Origin: Actinoplanes sp. L3-i22 | GTDB taxonomy: Bacteria; Actinomycetota; Actinomycetes; Mycobacteriales; Micromonosporaceae | Direction: 5' to 3' | Assembly: GCF_019704555.1 (NCBI RefSeq) | Contig: NZ_AP024745.1 | Span: forward strand, 3,666,501 to 3,730,500 | Length of the DNA stretch: 64,000 nucleotides | Shown: piece after piece, positions 50,823 through 59,600 of the stretch | Numbering within the stretch: the stretch's first letter is position 1 | Layout of the letters: each line of letters begins with the position of its first letter | The notes under the pieces: generated by a model | Database searches by the model: none | The model's input: only the letters and a program-made list of their open reading frames with translations | What the model was told of the DNA's origin: nothing | Program-made: the position numbers and the translations under genes

Positions 50823-51995
50823 TCAGCCCTTCATCGCGGCGACCGGCGGCGCGGCGGCGCCCGGGTCGATGGTGCCGGTCAGCGCCGCGCCGGTGCTGGT
50901 CAGCTTCGCCTGGAACATCGGCTGGAGCAGCGCGTGGTCCTCGGCGCGGACGGTGAGCGTGCCCTTGACCGAGTCGAAGCTCCAGCCCTCCAGCGCGCTG
51001 ACCATCTTGCCGGCGTCGTCCGGGCTCGCGGTGAGCGCGTGCACGATCATCTGCGCGGCGGCGAAGCCGTCCGGGTGGAACAGGTCGGTCTTCCCGCCCG
51101 GCACCGCGGCCTTGAGCGCCTGGTAGGCCGGGTTCTCGGCGGCCCCGTCGAAGTAGTGCGCGAGCAGGTTCAGCTTGTCCGCGGCCGGGCCGAAGCCGGC
51201 CCAGGCGGCCCGGATGTCCAGGCCGGTGACGACCTTCGTGCTGGTCAGCACGCCTTGCTGGTCGAGGGCCTGCCACATCGCGCCGGCCGTGGCGCCGGCC
51301 CAGGCGACGAAGACCAGGTCCGGCTTGGCGGCCTTGATCTGGCTGGCGAACGGGGTGAAGTCGGTGGCGCTGGCCGGCACGGCGATGCTGGTGACCGTCG
51401 CGCTGCTGCCGACCACCTTGGTGACCGCGTCGACGTTCGACTTGCCGAACGCCGAGTCGGGCGCGAAGACCACGACCTTCTTACCGTCGCCGAGATAGGC
51501 CTTGGCGGTCAGGACGTCCTGGTACGACTGCCGCCCCGACCGGAACGTGTACTTGTTCGCCCCGGTGATCGCGTCGCTCGCGGCCGGCCCGGAGACGAAC
51601 AGCACCTTGTTCTCCGCGGCGAGCGGCGCCACCTGCAGCGCCACGCCCGAGGACGTCGAACCGGCGAGCACCTTGTACCCCTTGCCGATCAGGTCCTTGG
51701 CCGCCGACACCGCCTTGACCGGGTCACCGGCGTCGTCGGTCCAGCTGACGTTGATCGTGCGGGCGCCGATCTTGCCGGTGTTGTTGGTCGCGTACGCGAG
51801 CCCGGCCTTGAACCCCTCGGCGTACTGCGCGCCGTAGCTGGCCAGCGGCCCGGACTGGGAGTAGACCACGCCGACGTTGATCGACGAGTCGTCCCCGGCC
51901 GCCTGTTGCGGGCTGCCGCATCCGCTCACGGTGACCACGGCGACGGTCAGCGCGGCGCCGAGCCACGCACGCCGGGATGTCGACAAGGACCTCAT
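50823..51995 (-). CDS. Lipoprotein substrate-binding protein of a Liv-type ABC transporter
   Basis: 390 residues. A lipoprotein signal (RRAWLGAALTVAVVTVSGCG, Cys at about 26) is followed by a type I periplasmic-binding fold: INVGVVYSQSGPLASYGAQY, VLAGSTSSGVALQVAPLAAE, VVVFAPDSAFGKSNVDAVTK. It is the first gene of the five-gene operon and defines its ligand, which is not predictable here. The start at MRSLSTSR has a GGAAGG site; a 23-residue extension upstream lacks signal character. Confidence 0.87.
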   Translation of the reverse strand: MRSLSTSRRAWLGAALTVAVVTVSGCGSPQQAAGDDSSINVGVVYSQSGPLASYGAQYAEGFKAGLAYATNNTGKIGARTINVSWTDDAGDPVKAVSAAKDLIGKGYKVLAGSTSSGVALQVAPLAAENKVLFVSGPAASDAITGANKYTFRSGRQSYQDVLTAKAYLGDGKKVVVFAPDSAFGKSNVDAVTKVVGSSATVTSIAVPASATDFTPFASQIKAAKPDLVFVAWAGATAGAMWQALDQQGVLTSTKVVTGLDIRAAWAGFGPAADKLNLLAHYFDGAAENPAYQALKAAVPGGKTDLFHPDGFAAAQMIVHALTASPDDAGKMVSALEGWSFDSVKGTLTVRAEDHALLQPMFQAKLTSTGAALTGTIDPGAAAPPVAAMKG

Positions 51996-52025
51996 CGAAT
52001 GCCTTCCGTTAAGAAACTGTTTCGT

Positions 52026-52110
52026 GTGGCCACCAGCTAAGAGTGTCGATGTGACGTAGACCATCCGGGTTGATCACAGGGGTTTCTCGTCTCTTGTGTG
52101 GCGTGGCCAC
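52026..52110. promoter_or_regulatory. Two GTGGCCAC palindromes in the transporter/SDR divergent promoter
   Basis: Perfect 8-bp palindromes at 52026-52033 and 52103-52110, centres 77 bp apart, flank the middle of the 152-base gap between the divergent operons. The first is 31 bases upstream of the binding-protein start and the second 38 bases upstream of the SDR start. They are candidate sites for a shared regulator. Confidence 0.45.
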
Positions 52111-52147
52111 ATACTCGGCGCGGTCGCCGATCCGTACGGTCACCGGC

Positions 52148-52915
52148 ATGACGACGGCACGGGTGGTCGACCTCGACCTGACAGGACGTACCGCGCTGGT
52201 GACCGGCGCGGGCAGCGGCATCGGACGCGCCTGCGCCGAACGCCTGGCCGCGGCGGGCGCCGAGGTGATCGCGGTGGACATCGACGAACGCTCGGCGAAG
52301 GAGGTGGCCGCGGCGATCGGCGGGCGGGCGATCTGCGCCGACCTGTCCGACCCGGACGCGGTCGACGCGCTGCCGGCCGAGGTGGACGTGCTGGTCAACA
52401 ACGCCGGCCTGCAGGTGGTGGCGCCGCTGCCGGACTTCCCGGCGGACAAGTTCGCGCTGATCCAGCGGGTCATGGTGGAAGCGCCGTTCCGGCTCGTGAA
52501 ACTGGTGCTTCCGCACATGTACGACCGGGGCTGGGGGAGGGTCGTCAACATCTCCTCGGTGCACGGGCTGGTCGCCTCGCCGTACAAGGTCGCCTACGTG
52601 ACCGCCAAGCACGGCCTGGAAGGGCTCTCCAAGGTGACCGCGCTGGAGGGCGCGCCGCACGGGGTGACCTCGAACTGCGTCAACCCGGCCTTCGTCCGGA
52701 CGCCGCTGGTCGACAAGCAGATCGCCGACCAGGCTCTCGCGAACGGCATCCCCGAGGCCGACGTGGTTGAGAAGATCATGCTGGACCGGGCGGCGATCAA
52801 GAAGCTGATCGAGCCGGAGCAGGTCGCCGAGCTCGTCGCGTATCTGTGCAGCCCGCCGGCCTCGTTCATCACCGGATCATCGATCGTCATCGACGGCGGC
52901 TGGACCGCTCACTGA
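52148..52915 (+). CDS. Short-chain dehydrogenase, 3-hydroxybutyrate dehydrogenase-like
   Basis: 255 residues. RTALVTGAGSGIGRACAERL, NNAGLQVVAPLPDFPADKFA, VVNISSVHGLVASPYKVAYV and the catalytic YVTAKHGLEG are all intact. The long KIMLDRAAIKKLIEPEQVAE segment followed by SFITGSSIVIDGGWTAH is typical of 3-hydroxybutyrate dehydrogenases. It oxidises a hydroxy acid with NAD. It is followed after 10 bases by a hydrolase and is divergent from the Liv transporter. Confidence 0.85.
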   Translation: MTTARVVDLDLTGRTALVTGAGSGIGRACAERLAAAGAEVIAVDIDERSAKEVAAAIGGRAICADLSDPDAVDALPAEVDVLVNNAGLQVVAPLPDFPADKFALIQRVMVEAPFRLVKLVLPHMYDRGWGRVVNISSVHGLVASPYKVAYVTAKHGLEGLSKVTALEGAPHGVTSNCVNPAFVRTPLVDKQIADQALANGIPEADVVEKIMLDRAAIKKLIEPEQVAELVAYLCSPPASFITGSSIVIDGGWTAH

Positions 52916-52925
52916 GGAGTCGCAC

Positions 52926-53729
52926 GTGCAGGAGATCGAGATCCCGGTGGCCGGTGGCACGCTGCGGGCACTGAGCTGGCCGGGGCCCGGGCCGGTGGTT
53001 GTCGCGGCGCACGGGATCACCGCGAACGCACTGTCCTGGGCCGCGGTCGCCCGCGCGCTGGCCGGCCGGGTGCATCTCGTCGCGGTGGACCTGCGCGGGC
53101 GGGCGGGGAGTGCCGGCCTGCCCGCGCCGTTCGGGATGGCCGCGCACGCGGACGACCTGGTCGCGGTCCTCGATCATCTGGGGGTCGGGAAGGCGCCGCT
53201 GGTGGGGCACTCGATGGGGGCGTTCGTGGTGGCGGCGACCGCGTTTCATCATCCCGGGCGTGTGGGGCCGGTGTTGATGGTGGACGGTGGGGTGTCGCTC
53301 GGTGTGCCCTTGACCGTCGAGGTGGACGTGGCGCTGGAGGCGGTCATCGGCCCGGCGATGCGACGACTCTCGATGAAATTTGAGTCAGCAGCGGATTATG
53401 TCGCTTATTTCACGGCGAATCCGGCATTGGGTCGCTACTGGTCGGCGGACCTGGAAGCCTACGTCCTGCGCGACTTCACCGGCACCGGCTCGACCTGCAA
53501 CGTCGACGCGATCCGCGCCGACGCCACCGACATGCTCCGCGACCCGCTGCCGGCCCCGTTCCCGCTGCTCTGGGCCCCCCGCGGCCTGATGGACGAGGAC
53601 CAGGGCCTCTACCGCGCCGACCAGCTCACCGACGTCGACGCCGAGCTCGTCCCGGACGTCAACCACTACACGATCCTGCTCGGCGCCGGCGCCTCCCGGG
53701 TCGCCGACCGGATCGCCGCGCTGGTCTGA
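52926..53729 (+). CDS. Alpha/beta hydrolase (enol-lactonase-like)
   Basis: 267 residues from GTG 52926. VVVAAHGITANALSWAAVAR, VDLRGRAGSAGLPAPFGMAA, nucleophile VGHSMGAFVVAATA, acid region near LLWAPRGLMDEDQGLY, and histidine in VNHYTILL. The fold resembles 3-oxoadipate enol-lactonases and other small C-C or ester hydrolases. It is co-oriented with the SDR 10 bases upstream, so they probably act on related molecules. Confidence 0.78.
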   Translation: MQEIEIPVAGGTLRALSWPGPGPVVVAAHGITANALSWAAVARALAGRVHLVAVDLRGRAGSAGLPAPFGMAAHADDLVAVLDHLGVGKAPLVGHSMGAFVVAATAFHHPGRVGPVLMVDGGVSLGVPLTVEVDVALEAVIGPAMRRLSMKFESAADYVAYFTANPALGRYWSADLEAYVLRDFTGTGSTCNVDAIRADATDMLRDPLPAPFPLLWAPRGLMDEDQGLYRADQLTDVDAELVPDVNHYTILLGAGASRVADRIAALV

Positions 53730-53732
53730 CGG

Positions 53733-53819
53733 CGGATCGGGCGGACCAGCAGCAGGGCGGCCACCACGGCCAGGCTGACCGCCGCGGAGAGCAGCAGCAG
53801 GTGACGGGCCGCCACCACC
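53733..53819 (-). pseudogene. Membrane-protein fragment (possible transporter C-terminus)
   Basis: Read on the minus strand, the sequence gives VVAARHLLLLSAAVSLAVVA, then ALLLVRPIRRQ, a single hydrophobic helix with a basic end. It looks like the last helix of a multi-spanning transporter, but the rest of the gene is missing. Support is modest because the fragment is only about 30 residues. Confidence 0.4.
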
Positions 53820-53903
53820 TCGGCGGTCAACCTCCGCCGCCGCTTCCGCGCCGCCTACGCCACGACCCCGGCCGCTTACCGCAGCACGTTCCGCGCACGG
53901 TAG
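53817..53903 (+). pseudogene. C-terminal fragment of a GlxA/AraC-type regulator
   Basis: An open frame without start reads SAVNLRRRFRAAYATTPAAY, then RSTFRAR and a TAG at 53901. This is the end of the second helix-turn-helix of GlxA-type AraC regulators, which typically finish PAAYRRTFR. Nothing upstream continues it. Together with the fragment on the other strand it marks an old deletion. Confidence 0.6.
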
Positions 53904-53934
53904 GCGGCGCGGGCCCGGGCCGCGGGTGGGCCGG

Positions 53935-54897
53935 TCAGCTGGAGCCGCGGACGGTCAGGGCGGTGGGCAGGCGGGGCGGCGGGGGCAGGGCCGGGTCGAG
54001 CAGGTGCCGGATCGCCGAGGCCGCTTCCTCCTCGACCGGCATGAAGATCGAGGACAGGTCGGCGGCCTCGGCCAGGGCGCTGCCGTCGAAGCCGACGACG
54101 GCGACGTCGTCCGGCACGCGGCGGCCGGCCTCGCGCAGCGCCTGCAGCACGCCCATCGCCGACACGTCGCAGGCGGCGAAGACCGCGTCCAGCCGGGGTT
54201 CGCGGGCCAGCAGGTCCTTGGCCGCGGCGTAGGCGGTGGCCCGGGTGAAGTCGCCGTGCGTGGCGACCACGGTGAGCCCGGCGCCGGCCATCACCCGCAG
54301 GAAGCCGGCCCGGCGTTCCCGGGCGCACGGCGTGTCCGGGCCGAAGACCGCGCCGACCCGGCGCCGGCCGGTCGTCACCAGGTGGACGGCGGCCTGGTGG
54401 CCGCCGCTCTCGTTGTCCGGCGCGACGAACGGGACGCCGGGCGCCGACTCGCCCAGCGCGATGGTGCGGCCGCGCCGGGCGTAGGCCGCACCGGGAGCCG
54501 CCGGCACGTTGATCAGCACGCGGCCGAACGGCGGGTCCGGGTCGGCCGGCGGCGGGGCCGGGACCAGCTTCACTTCGAGGGCGACGTCCTGCCCGGCGAG
54601 CGCGTGGGCCGCCCCGGTCAGCACCCGGCCGTAGAACGGCTTCGCGCTCAGCGCCTGCGGGTCCGGGTCGACGATCAGGATCTCGATGCGCTCCCGGACG
54701 CCGGTGCGGGCCCGGCCGGTCGCCAGGGCGCGGGCCGCGCCGTGCGGCTCGAAGCCGAGCCGGTCGGCGACCGCGAGCACCCGGCGGCGCACCTCCTCCG
54801 AGACGCCGTAACCGTCGTTGATCGCCCGGGACGCGGCGGTCTTCGACACCCCGGCGACCCGCGCCACGTCGGCCAGTCTGGGACGTCGCTCCTGCAT
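53935..54897 (-). CDS. LacI-family transcriptional regulator
   Basis: 320 residues. HTH: RLADVARVAGVSKTAASRAI, then SEEVRRRVLAVADRLGFEPH, with the hinge AARALATGRART. The recognition helix (SKTAASRAIND) is not the usual TVSRVLN. The ligand domain (FVAPDNESGGHQAAVHLVTT, RRRVGAVFG, DAVFAACDVSAMGVLQALRE, DVAVVGFDGSALAEAADLSS) is a sugar-binding type. An imperfect GGGAGCGCTC-type site is 20 bases upstream, suggesting autoregulation. No sugar genes are adjacent. Confidence 0.85.
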   Translation of the reverse strand: MQERRPRLADVARVAGVSKTAASRAINDGYGVSEEVRRRVLAVADRLGFEPHGAARALATGRARTGVRERIEILIVDPDPQALSAKPFYGRVLTGAAHALAGQDVALEVKLVPAPPPADPDPPFGRVLINVPAAPGAAYARRGRTIALGESAPGVPFVAPDNESGGHQAAVHLVTTGRRRVGAVFGPDTPCARERRAGFLRVMAGAGLTVVATHGDFTRATAYAAAKDLLAREPRLDAVFAACDVSAMGVLQALREAGRRVPDDVAVVGFDGSALAEAADLSSIFMPVEEEAASAIRHLLDPALPPPPRLPTALTVRGSS

Positions 54898-54917
54898 GGA
54901 TCAACGATATCTGACGA

Positions 54918-54931
54918 TGGGAGCGCTCTCC
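54918..54931. promoter_or_regulatory. LacI-type operator upstream of the LacI gene
   Basis: TGGGAGCGCTCTCC matches 12 of 14 bases of the palindrome before the GH94 gene (11245-11258). It sits 20 bases upstream of the LacI start, in the gap before the deazaflavin-type gene's end. Autoregulation is likely. Confidence 0.65.
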
Positions 54932-54935
54932 GCGG

Positions 54936-55292
54936 TCACGCGGGCCGGATCTCGACCAGGGGGCTCCCGGCGATCCAGCTCTCCAGCGTGCCGGCCCAGG
55001 TGAGGGCCGGCACGATCTCGCCGAAGATCCGGGCGCGTTCGTCCGGATCGGTGACCGGCCGCCCGCGTACCCTCAGATCCTGATCTTTCAGGTGGATGGT
55101 GAACGCGGGGTCGGCCAGCACGTTGGCGTACCAGTCGCGAGACCCCGGGCTGCCGGTCAGCCAGTAGCGGCCGGCCGCCCGGTAGCGCCAGGTCTCGATC
55201 CGTCGTGGCTGCCCGCTCCGGCGCCCGATCGTGGTGATCTCGACGGTCTGTTGCTGGTCCAGCGGTGCCAGGGTCTCGTCCATCGCGGTCAT
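54936..55292 (-). CDS. Deazaflavin (F420)-dependent nitroreductase-family protein
   Basis: 118 residues. VEITTIGRRSGQPRRIETWR, then GRYWLTGSPGSRDWYANVLA, is the F420-binding split-barrel signature of the Ddn/DUF385 group; DPAFTIHLKDQDLRVRGRPV follows. These bind F420 and act on quinones or nitro compounds, or remain of unknown function. Start at MTAMDE, with an ATG three codons downstream as an alternative. Confidence 0.82.
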   Translation of the reverse strand: MTAMDETLAPLDQQQTVEITTIGRRSGQPRRIETWRYRAAGRYWLTGSPGSRDWYANVLADPAFTIHLKDQDLRVRGRPVTDPDERARIFGEIVPALTWAGTLESWIAGSPLVEIRPA

Positions 55293-55325
55293 GGACCCAT
55301 CCTGATACCTCAACCAGGCTTCACC

Positions 55326-55745
55326 TCAAGAGCGGGCTGTGGTCGGGCGGGTTCCGAGCGCCTCGGCCTTGATCTGCTCGAACTCGGCGGTGTCGATGGC
55401 GCCGGAGTCGAGCAGCGCCTTGGCCGAGGTGATCTGCTCGGCGGCGCTCGCCGGGGCGGTCTCCTTGGCGGCGACCGACCGGATGTAGTCGTCCTGCCGC
55501 GCCCGCATCTCGGCCTGGGCCTCCATCGAACGCGTGGACATGCCGTGGCCCCGGGCGATCACGTAGACCAGCGACCCGATGATCGGCAGGAAGATCAGGA
55601 ACAGCGACCAGATCGTCTTGCCCCAGCCGCCGAGGTCCCGGCTGCGGAACAGGTCGCCGAAGATCCAGAACAGGCACATGAACCAGGCACAGAAGATGAA
55701 GAACTCGATCGTCGCCAGCAGGAACGATCCGTTGTCGTTGAACAC
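55326..55745 (-). CDS. PLDc_N/SHOCT-domain membrane protein
   Basis: 139 residues from GTG 55745. Two membrane helices, FFIFCAWFMCLFWIFGDLF and TIWSLFLIFLPIIGSLVYVI, form the PLD N-terminal domain (the W-x-L-F-L-I-x-L-P-I-I-G motif). The C-terminal ITSAKALLDSGAIDTAEFEQ, then IKAEAL, is a SHOCT motif. Such proteins are widespread in actinobacteria and often neighbour stress genes. It is separated from the PPK2 gene by 31 bases and probably shares its transcript. Confidence 0.82.
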   Translation of the reverse strand: MFNDNGSFLLATIEFFIFCAWFMCLFWIFGDLFRSRDLGGWGKTIWSLFLIFLPIIGSLVYVIARGHGMSTRSMEAQAEMRARQDDYIRSVAAKETAPASAAEQITSAKALLDSGAIDTAEFEQIKAEALGTRPTTARS

Positions 55746-55776
55746 GCGGTACTCCTTCGATAGGTGGGGTGGGCAC

Positions 55777-56592
55777 TCAGAACGGGGTGGGGATGAGCCG
55801 GCCGCCGACCGGCGGTTCCGCGTGCCCGTCCTTCACCGATCGCCGGGGGAGCTTCACGTCCCGGTGCGGCGTCGGCTCGTAGGGCACCATGCTGAGCAGG
55901 TGGGTGAGGACGTTGAGCCGGCCGCGCCGCTTGTCGTCGGTGCCGGCGATGAACCACGGCGCCCAGTCGGTGTCGGTCGCCTTGAACATCTCGTCCCGGG
56001 CGCGGGAGTAGTCCCGCCACTTGCTGTACGACTCGAGATCCAGATCGGACAGCTTCCAGGTCTTGCGGGGGTCGTTGATCCGGTTCTTCAGGCGCCGGGT
56101 CTGCTCCTCCGGGCTGACCTCCAGCCAGTACTTGACCAGGATCACGCCGGAGTCCACGATCGCGCGCTCGACGCCGGGCACGAGCGCCAGGAACTGCTGG
56201 GCCTGCTCCTCGGTGCAGAACCCGAGGACCCGTTCGACGCCGGCCCGGTTGTACCAGCTGCGATCGAAGATCACCACGTCGCCGGCGCCGGGCAGGTGCG
56301 GCACGTAGCGCTGCAGGTACATCTGGGACCGTTCCCGATCGGTCGGGGCGGGCAGCGCGACGACGCGGAACACCCGGGAGCTGACCCGCTCGGTGAGCGC
56401 CTTGATGGTGCCGCCCTTGCCCGCGGTGTCCCGACCCTCGAAGACGATGCAGATCTTGGCTCCGGTGGCCTTCACCCACTGCTGCATCGCGACGAGCTCG
56501 CCGTGCAGCACTCGTAGTTTCCGCTGGTATTCCTTCTCCGTCATGCGGACCGGAGCGGGCCGTTCCTCGCTCGGCTGTTTGTGCTTCGCCAT
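55777..56592 (-). CDS. ppk2: Polyphosphate kinase 2
   Basis: 271 residues. Walker A ICIVFEGRDTAGKGGTIKAL, then YLQRYVPHLPGAGDVVIFDR, the DRSWYNRAGVERVLGF Walker B/lid motif, and a C-terminal NVLTHLLSMVPYE. PPK2 makes nucleoside triphosphates from polyphosphate or the reverse in the cytoplasm. The ADP/GDP preference is not decided. Start ATG 56592. It is in one direction with the PLDc_N/SHOCT gene. Confidence 0.92.
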   Translation of the reverse strand: MAKHKQPSEERPAPVRMTEKEYQRKLRVLHGELVAMQQWVKATGAKICIVFEGRDTAGKGGTIKALTERVSSRVFRVVALPAPTDRERSQMYLQRYVPHLPGAGDVVIFDRSWYNRAGVERVLGFCTEEQAQQFLALVPGVERAIVDSGVILVKYWLEVSPEEQTRRLKNRINDPRKTWKLSDLDLESYSKWRDYSRARDEMFKATDTDWAPWFIAGTDDKRRGRLNVLTHLLSMVPYEPTPHRDVKLPRRSVKDGHAEPPVGGRLIPTPF

Positions 56593-56649
56593 GACGTCAA
56601 GAGTTCGGTCACGGCCGCGGCGGCGCATCGTCCGGTGAGGATGAACGAA

Positions 56650-56687
56650 CCCGGTGGCGGACCTGCCGGAGCAGGCCCGCCACCGGG
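56650..56687 (-). terminator. Terminator of the arabinan operon
   Basis: Arms CCCGGTGGCGGACCTGC (56650-56666) and GCAGGCCCGCCACCGGG (56671-56687) pair over 16 of 17 bases with one A/C mismatch and a CGGA loop, 6 bases beyond the MGH1-like gene stop. Confidence 0.85.
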
Positions 56688-56693
56688 CTCCGA

Positions 56694-59600
56694 TCAGCCG
56701 AAGGCCTTCACCTCCAGCAGTCCCACCGAGGCCGTCCCGCTGGTCAGGGCCACCCGCAGGCGGGTCGTGCTGAGCTGCGGGAAGGTCACCTCGTTGTATT
56801 GATTGGCGACCACCGGGTAGCCGCTCGCCGACGGCACGTCGGCATACGCGGTGCCGGTCCAGTACTGGAGTTTCCAGGACGCCGGCAGGTCGATGCCCTG
56901 GCCGTCGTCGAAGAAGTAGACCTGGGCCGACTTGAGGGTCTGCGCCGTGGGCCAGGTGAGCTCGGCCCACTGCTGGCCGGTGTTCGGCCAGGTGCCCCAG
57001 CGCGGGTTGACCGTGTCGTTGGACGACGGCGGGTCGATCCCGTCGTTGAGCGCGGCCACCGACTCCCACGACGAGGTGTACGACGCGCTCGGCGTCGCCG
57101 TCAGCGCCAGGTTCGACGACACCGGCGGTACGACCGTGCCCCGCTGGTACAGCTTGAGCTCGGTCAGCCCGGTCTTCGCGGTCCCGGTCGGCTGGGTCAC
57201 CTGGATCCGCAGCCGGGTCGTGCTGACCGGGGTGAAGTTGACCTTGTTGTAGTTGGACTGCGGCGCGGCCGGCGACTTGACCTGCGAGGTCGCGGCGACG
57301 AAGGCCGAGCCGTTCCAGTACTGGACGGTGTAGGCCGACGGCGGCCGGTAGTGGTTGGTGGCCCGGTCGTTGCGGAAGTAGAGCCGGGCCTCGTCGACCG
57401 TCCTGGCCGAGCCGAAGTTGACCTCGTACCAGTCGGTCGCGTTCGCGCTGCCGTAACTACCCCACAGCGGCGAGTTGGTCGGCAGCCCGTCGACGGCGGC
57501 CGCGGTGGTCGTCCCCGAGGCGGTGTACGACGCCGACGTCGTCGCCCCCGCGGCCAGGTTGGTGGCGGTCGAGGTCAGGTCGACCCCGGCCTTGGCGAAC
57601 ACGTCGGTGATCCGGTCCCCGCCGAGCACCACGTTCTGCGGCGCCTGCAGCGACGAGAACGCCGCGCTGTACGCGACCGTCCCGCTGCTGCCCGACGGGA
57701 AGGTGACCGCCCCGGTCGCCGGGTTGTAGGTGAACGGCGTGAGCTGGTTGACCGTGGCCACCCGGGTCCCGTTCAGGAAGATCGAGTAGCCCTGCGGGAC
57801 GCCGCTGTACTTGACCACCCCGTCGGCCGGGTCGTCCCAGACCACCGAGAGGTCCGCGTTGCGGTAGCGCAGGTTGTTGACCGCGAAGTTCGGCCAGCCG
57901 ATGTTGATCGGGGACAGCTCGATCTGCGCGTCGTTGCGCGGGCGCAGCCCGGCCACGTCCTCGATGATCGTCCAGTTGCTGCTGCCCAGGATGTTGTGGT
58001 GGATCCAGGACCGGTAGGTGATCGCGCTGCCGTTCCAGTCCGCCCAGAACTCGTTGGCGTCCGGCCAGTCGGTGCTGCCGTTGATGTACTGCGCCCAGGT
58101 GTTCCAGTAGAGCAGCTTCTTGTAGTCGTCCGCGCTCATCCACTGGTTGGGGTAGTTGCGCAGCACCGACGAGTAGAGCCGGAACTGCACCGTCGAGTTG
58201 ATCGTGGAGAAGTTGTTGCTGCCCGGGCTTCCGGCGGCCGCGGCGGCCGCCTTGTCGACCTGGTTCGCGGTGTAGAACGGGAAGATCGGGTACTGCGCCG
58301 GGTCGGCGAACAGCCGCAGCGCCTGACGGTAGTCGGCGGTGTTCGGCATCAGCCCCACCGCGTACGGATAATAGTTGTTGATCTCTTTCCAGGGGACGAA
58401 CGTGTTGGTGGCGACGTGCTTGTGCTCCAACAACTGGTCGGCCGGGTTCCAGAGGGTGGTGACCACGCCGTTCTTGATCCGGTCGGCGAGGGTCTGCATC
58501 TCGGTCGCCTTTGCGGTGTTCCCGGCCAGGGTGTAGGCGTCCCGGGCGGCGTTCGCCGCGGACCAGACGTACGCCGTCTCGGCCCGGTCCAGGTTGCCGG
58601 CCTTCCAGTGGAACGACACCGCGTCGGCGTCGTTGCCGGTCATCGCGCCCCAGTCGTACTCGATCACGCCGTTGTTGTTGGTGTCGTAGGTGGCCAGCTG
58701 CCCCTTGGCGTCGCCCTCGGCGTACCGGGCGAAGTTGTTCAGCATGGCCGGCTGACCGCCGTGGATCTGGTACGCCCGCCACGCCGCCTCGGCGATGTAC
58801 TGCGTGTACGAGTTCGACCAGTTCTCCGGGTCACCCGGGTTGTCGACGAACCGGCCGTTCGCCGAGTACTGCCCGACCGCGAGGTACGGCCCGTACGAGT
58901 ACTCCGCGTTGCGCAGGTACTTCAGGTCGTCGATGTGCATCGGCTGGGTCAGCGCGATCGCGTTGTTGTACCCGGTCGCGCCCTCGACCGACTGCGGGAA
59001 CTGGAAGTCCTGCCCGGGGATGTCCGCGTCCAGGTAGTTGAAGCGCATCAGCCACCAGCGGTAGTAGATGTTCTTCTTGATCGCCGGGTCCGGCACGTCG
59101 ATGTACGGGACGTTGTCGGCCCACCACTTGTTGTACGCCCGCACGTGCGTCGCGAACGCGTCGGCCGCACTCAACGCGCGGTAGGTGTTGTAGTCGGTCA
59201 GCGACGCCGGGATCTCGGTCGCGACCATGCCCAGCTGCACCTTCGTGGTGACGGTGGCCCCGGCCGCGACGGTCACCGACCGGGACAGCGCGCCGCTCGC
59301 CGCGGTGAACCCGTCCCCGGAGAACCGCGGGTAGATCGTGGTCAGGCTGTTCTTCACCGCGCGGGTGCCGGTCAGCTCGGTGCCGCTGACCGTGGTCGCG
59401 TACGGCGAGGTCGCGTTCAGCGTGACGGTCGCCGACGCGGTCCCGGAGTTCACCACCGCCAGGTTGGTGACCAGGACGTTGTTGTTGGTGATGTACCGGG
59501 TGGCCTCCACGCGCAGCGTGCCGCTGGTGTGCACGGTCTTCGCATAGCTCGGGGTCTGCTTGCGCTGGGCGGCCTGCTCGGTGAACGTGCCGGGCGAGGC

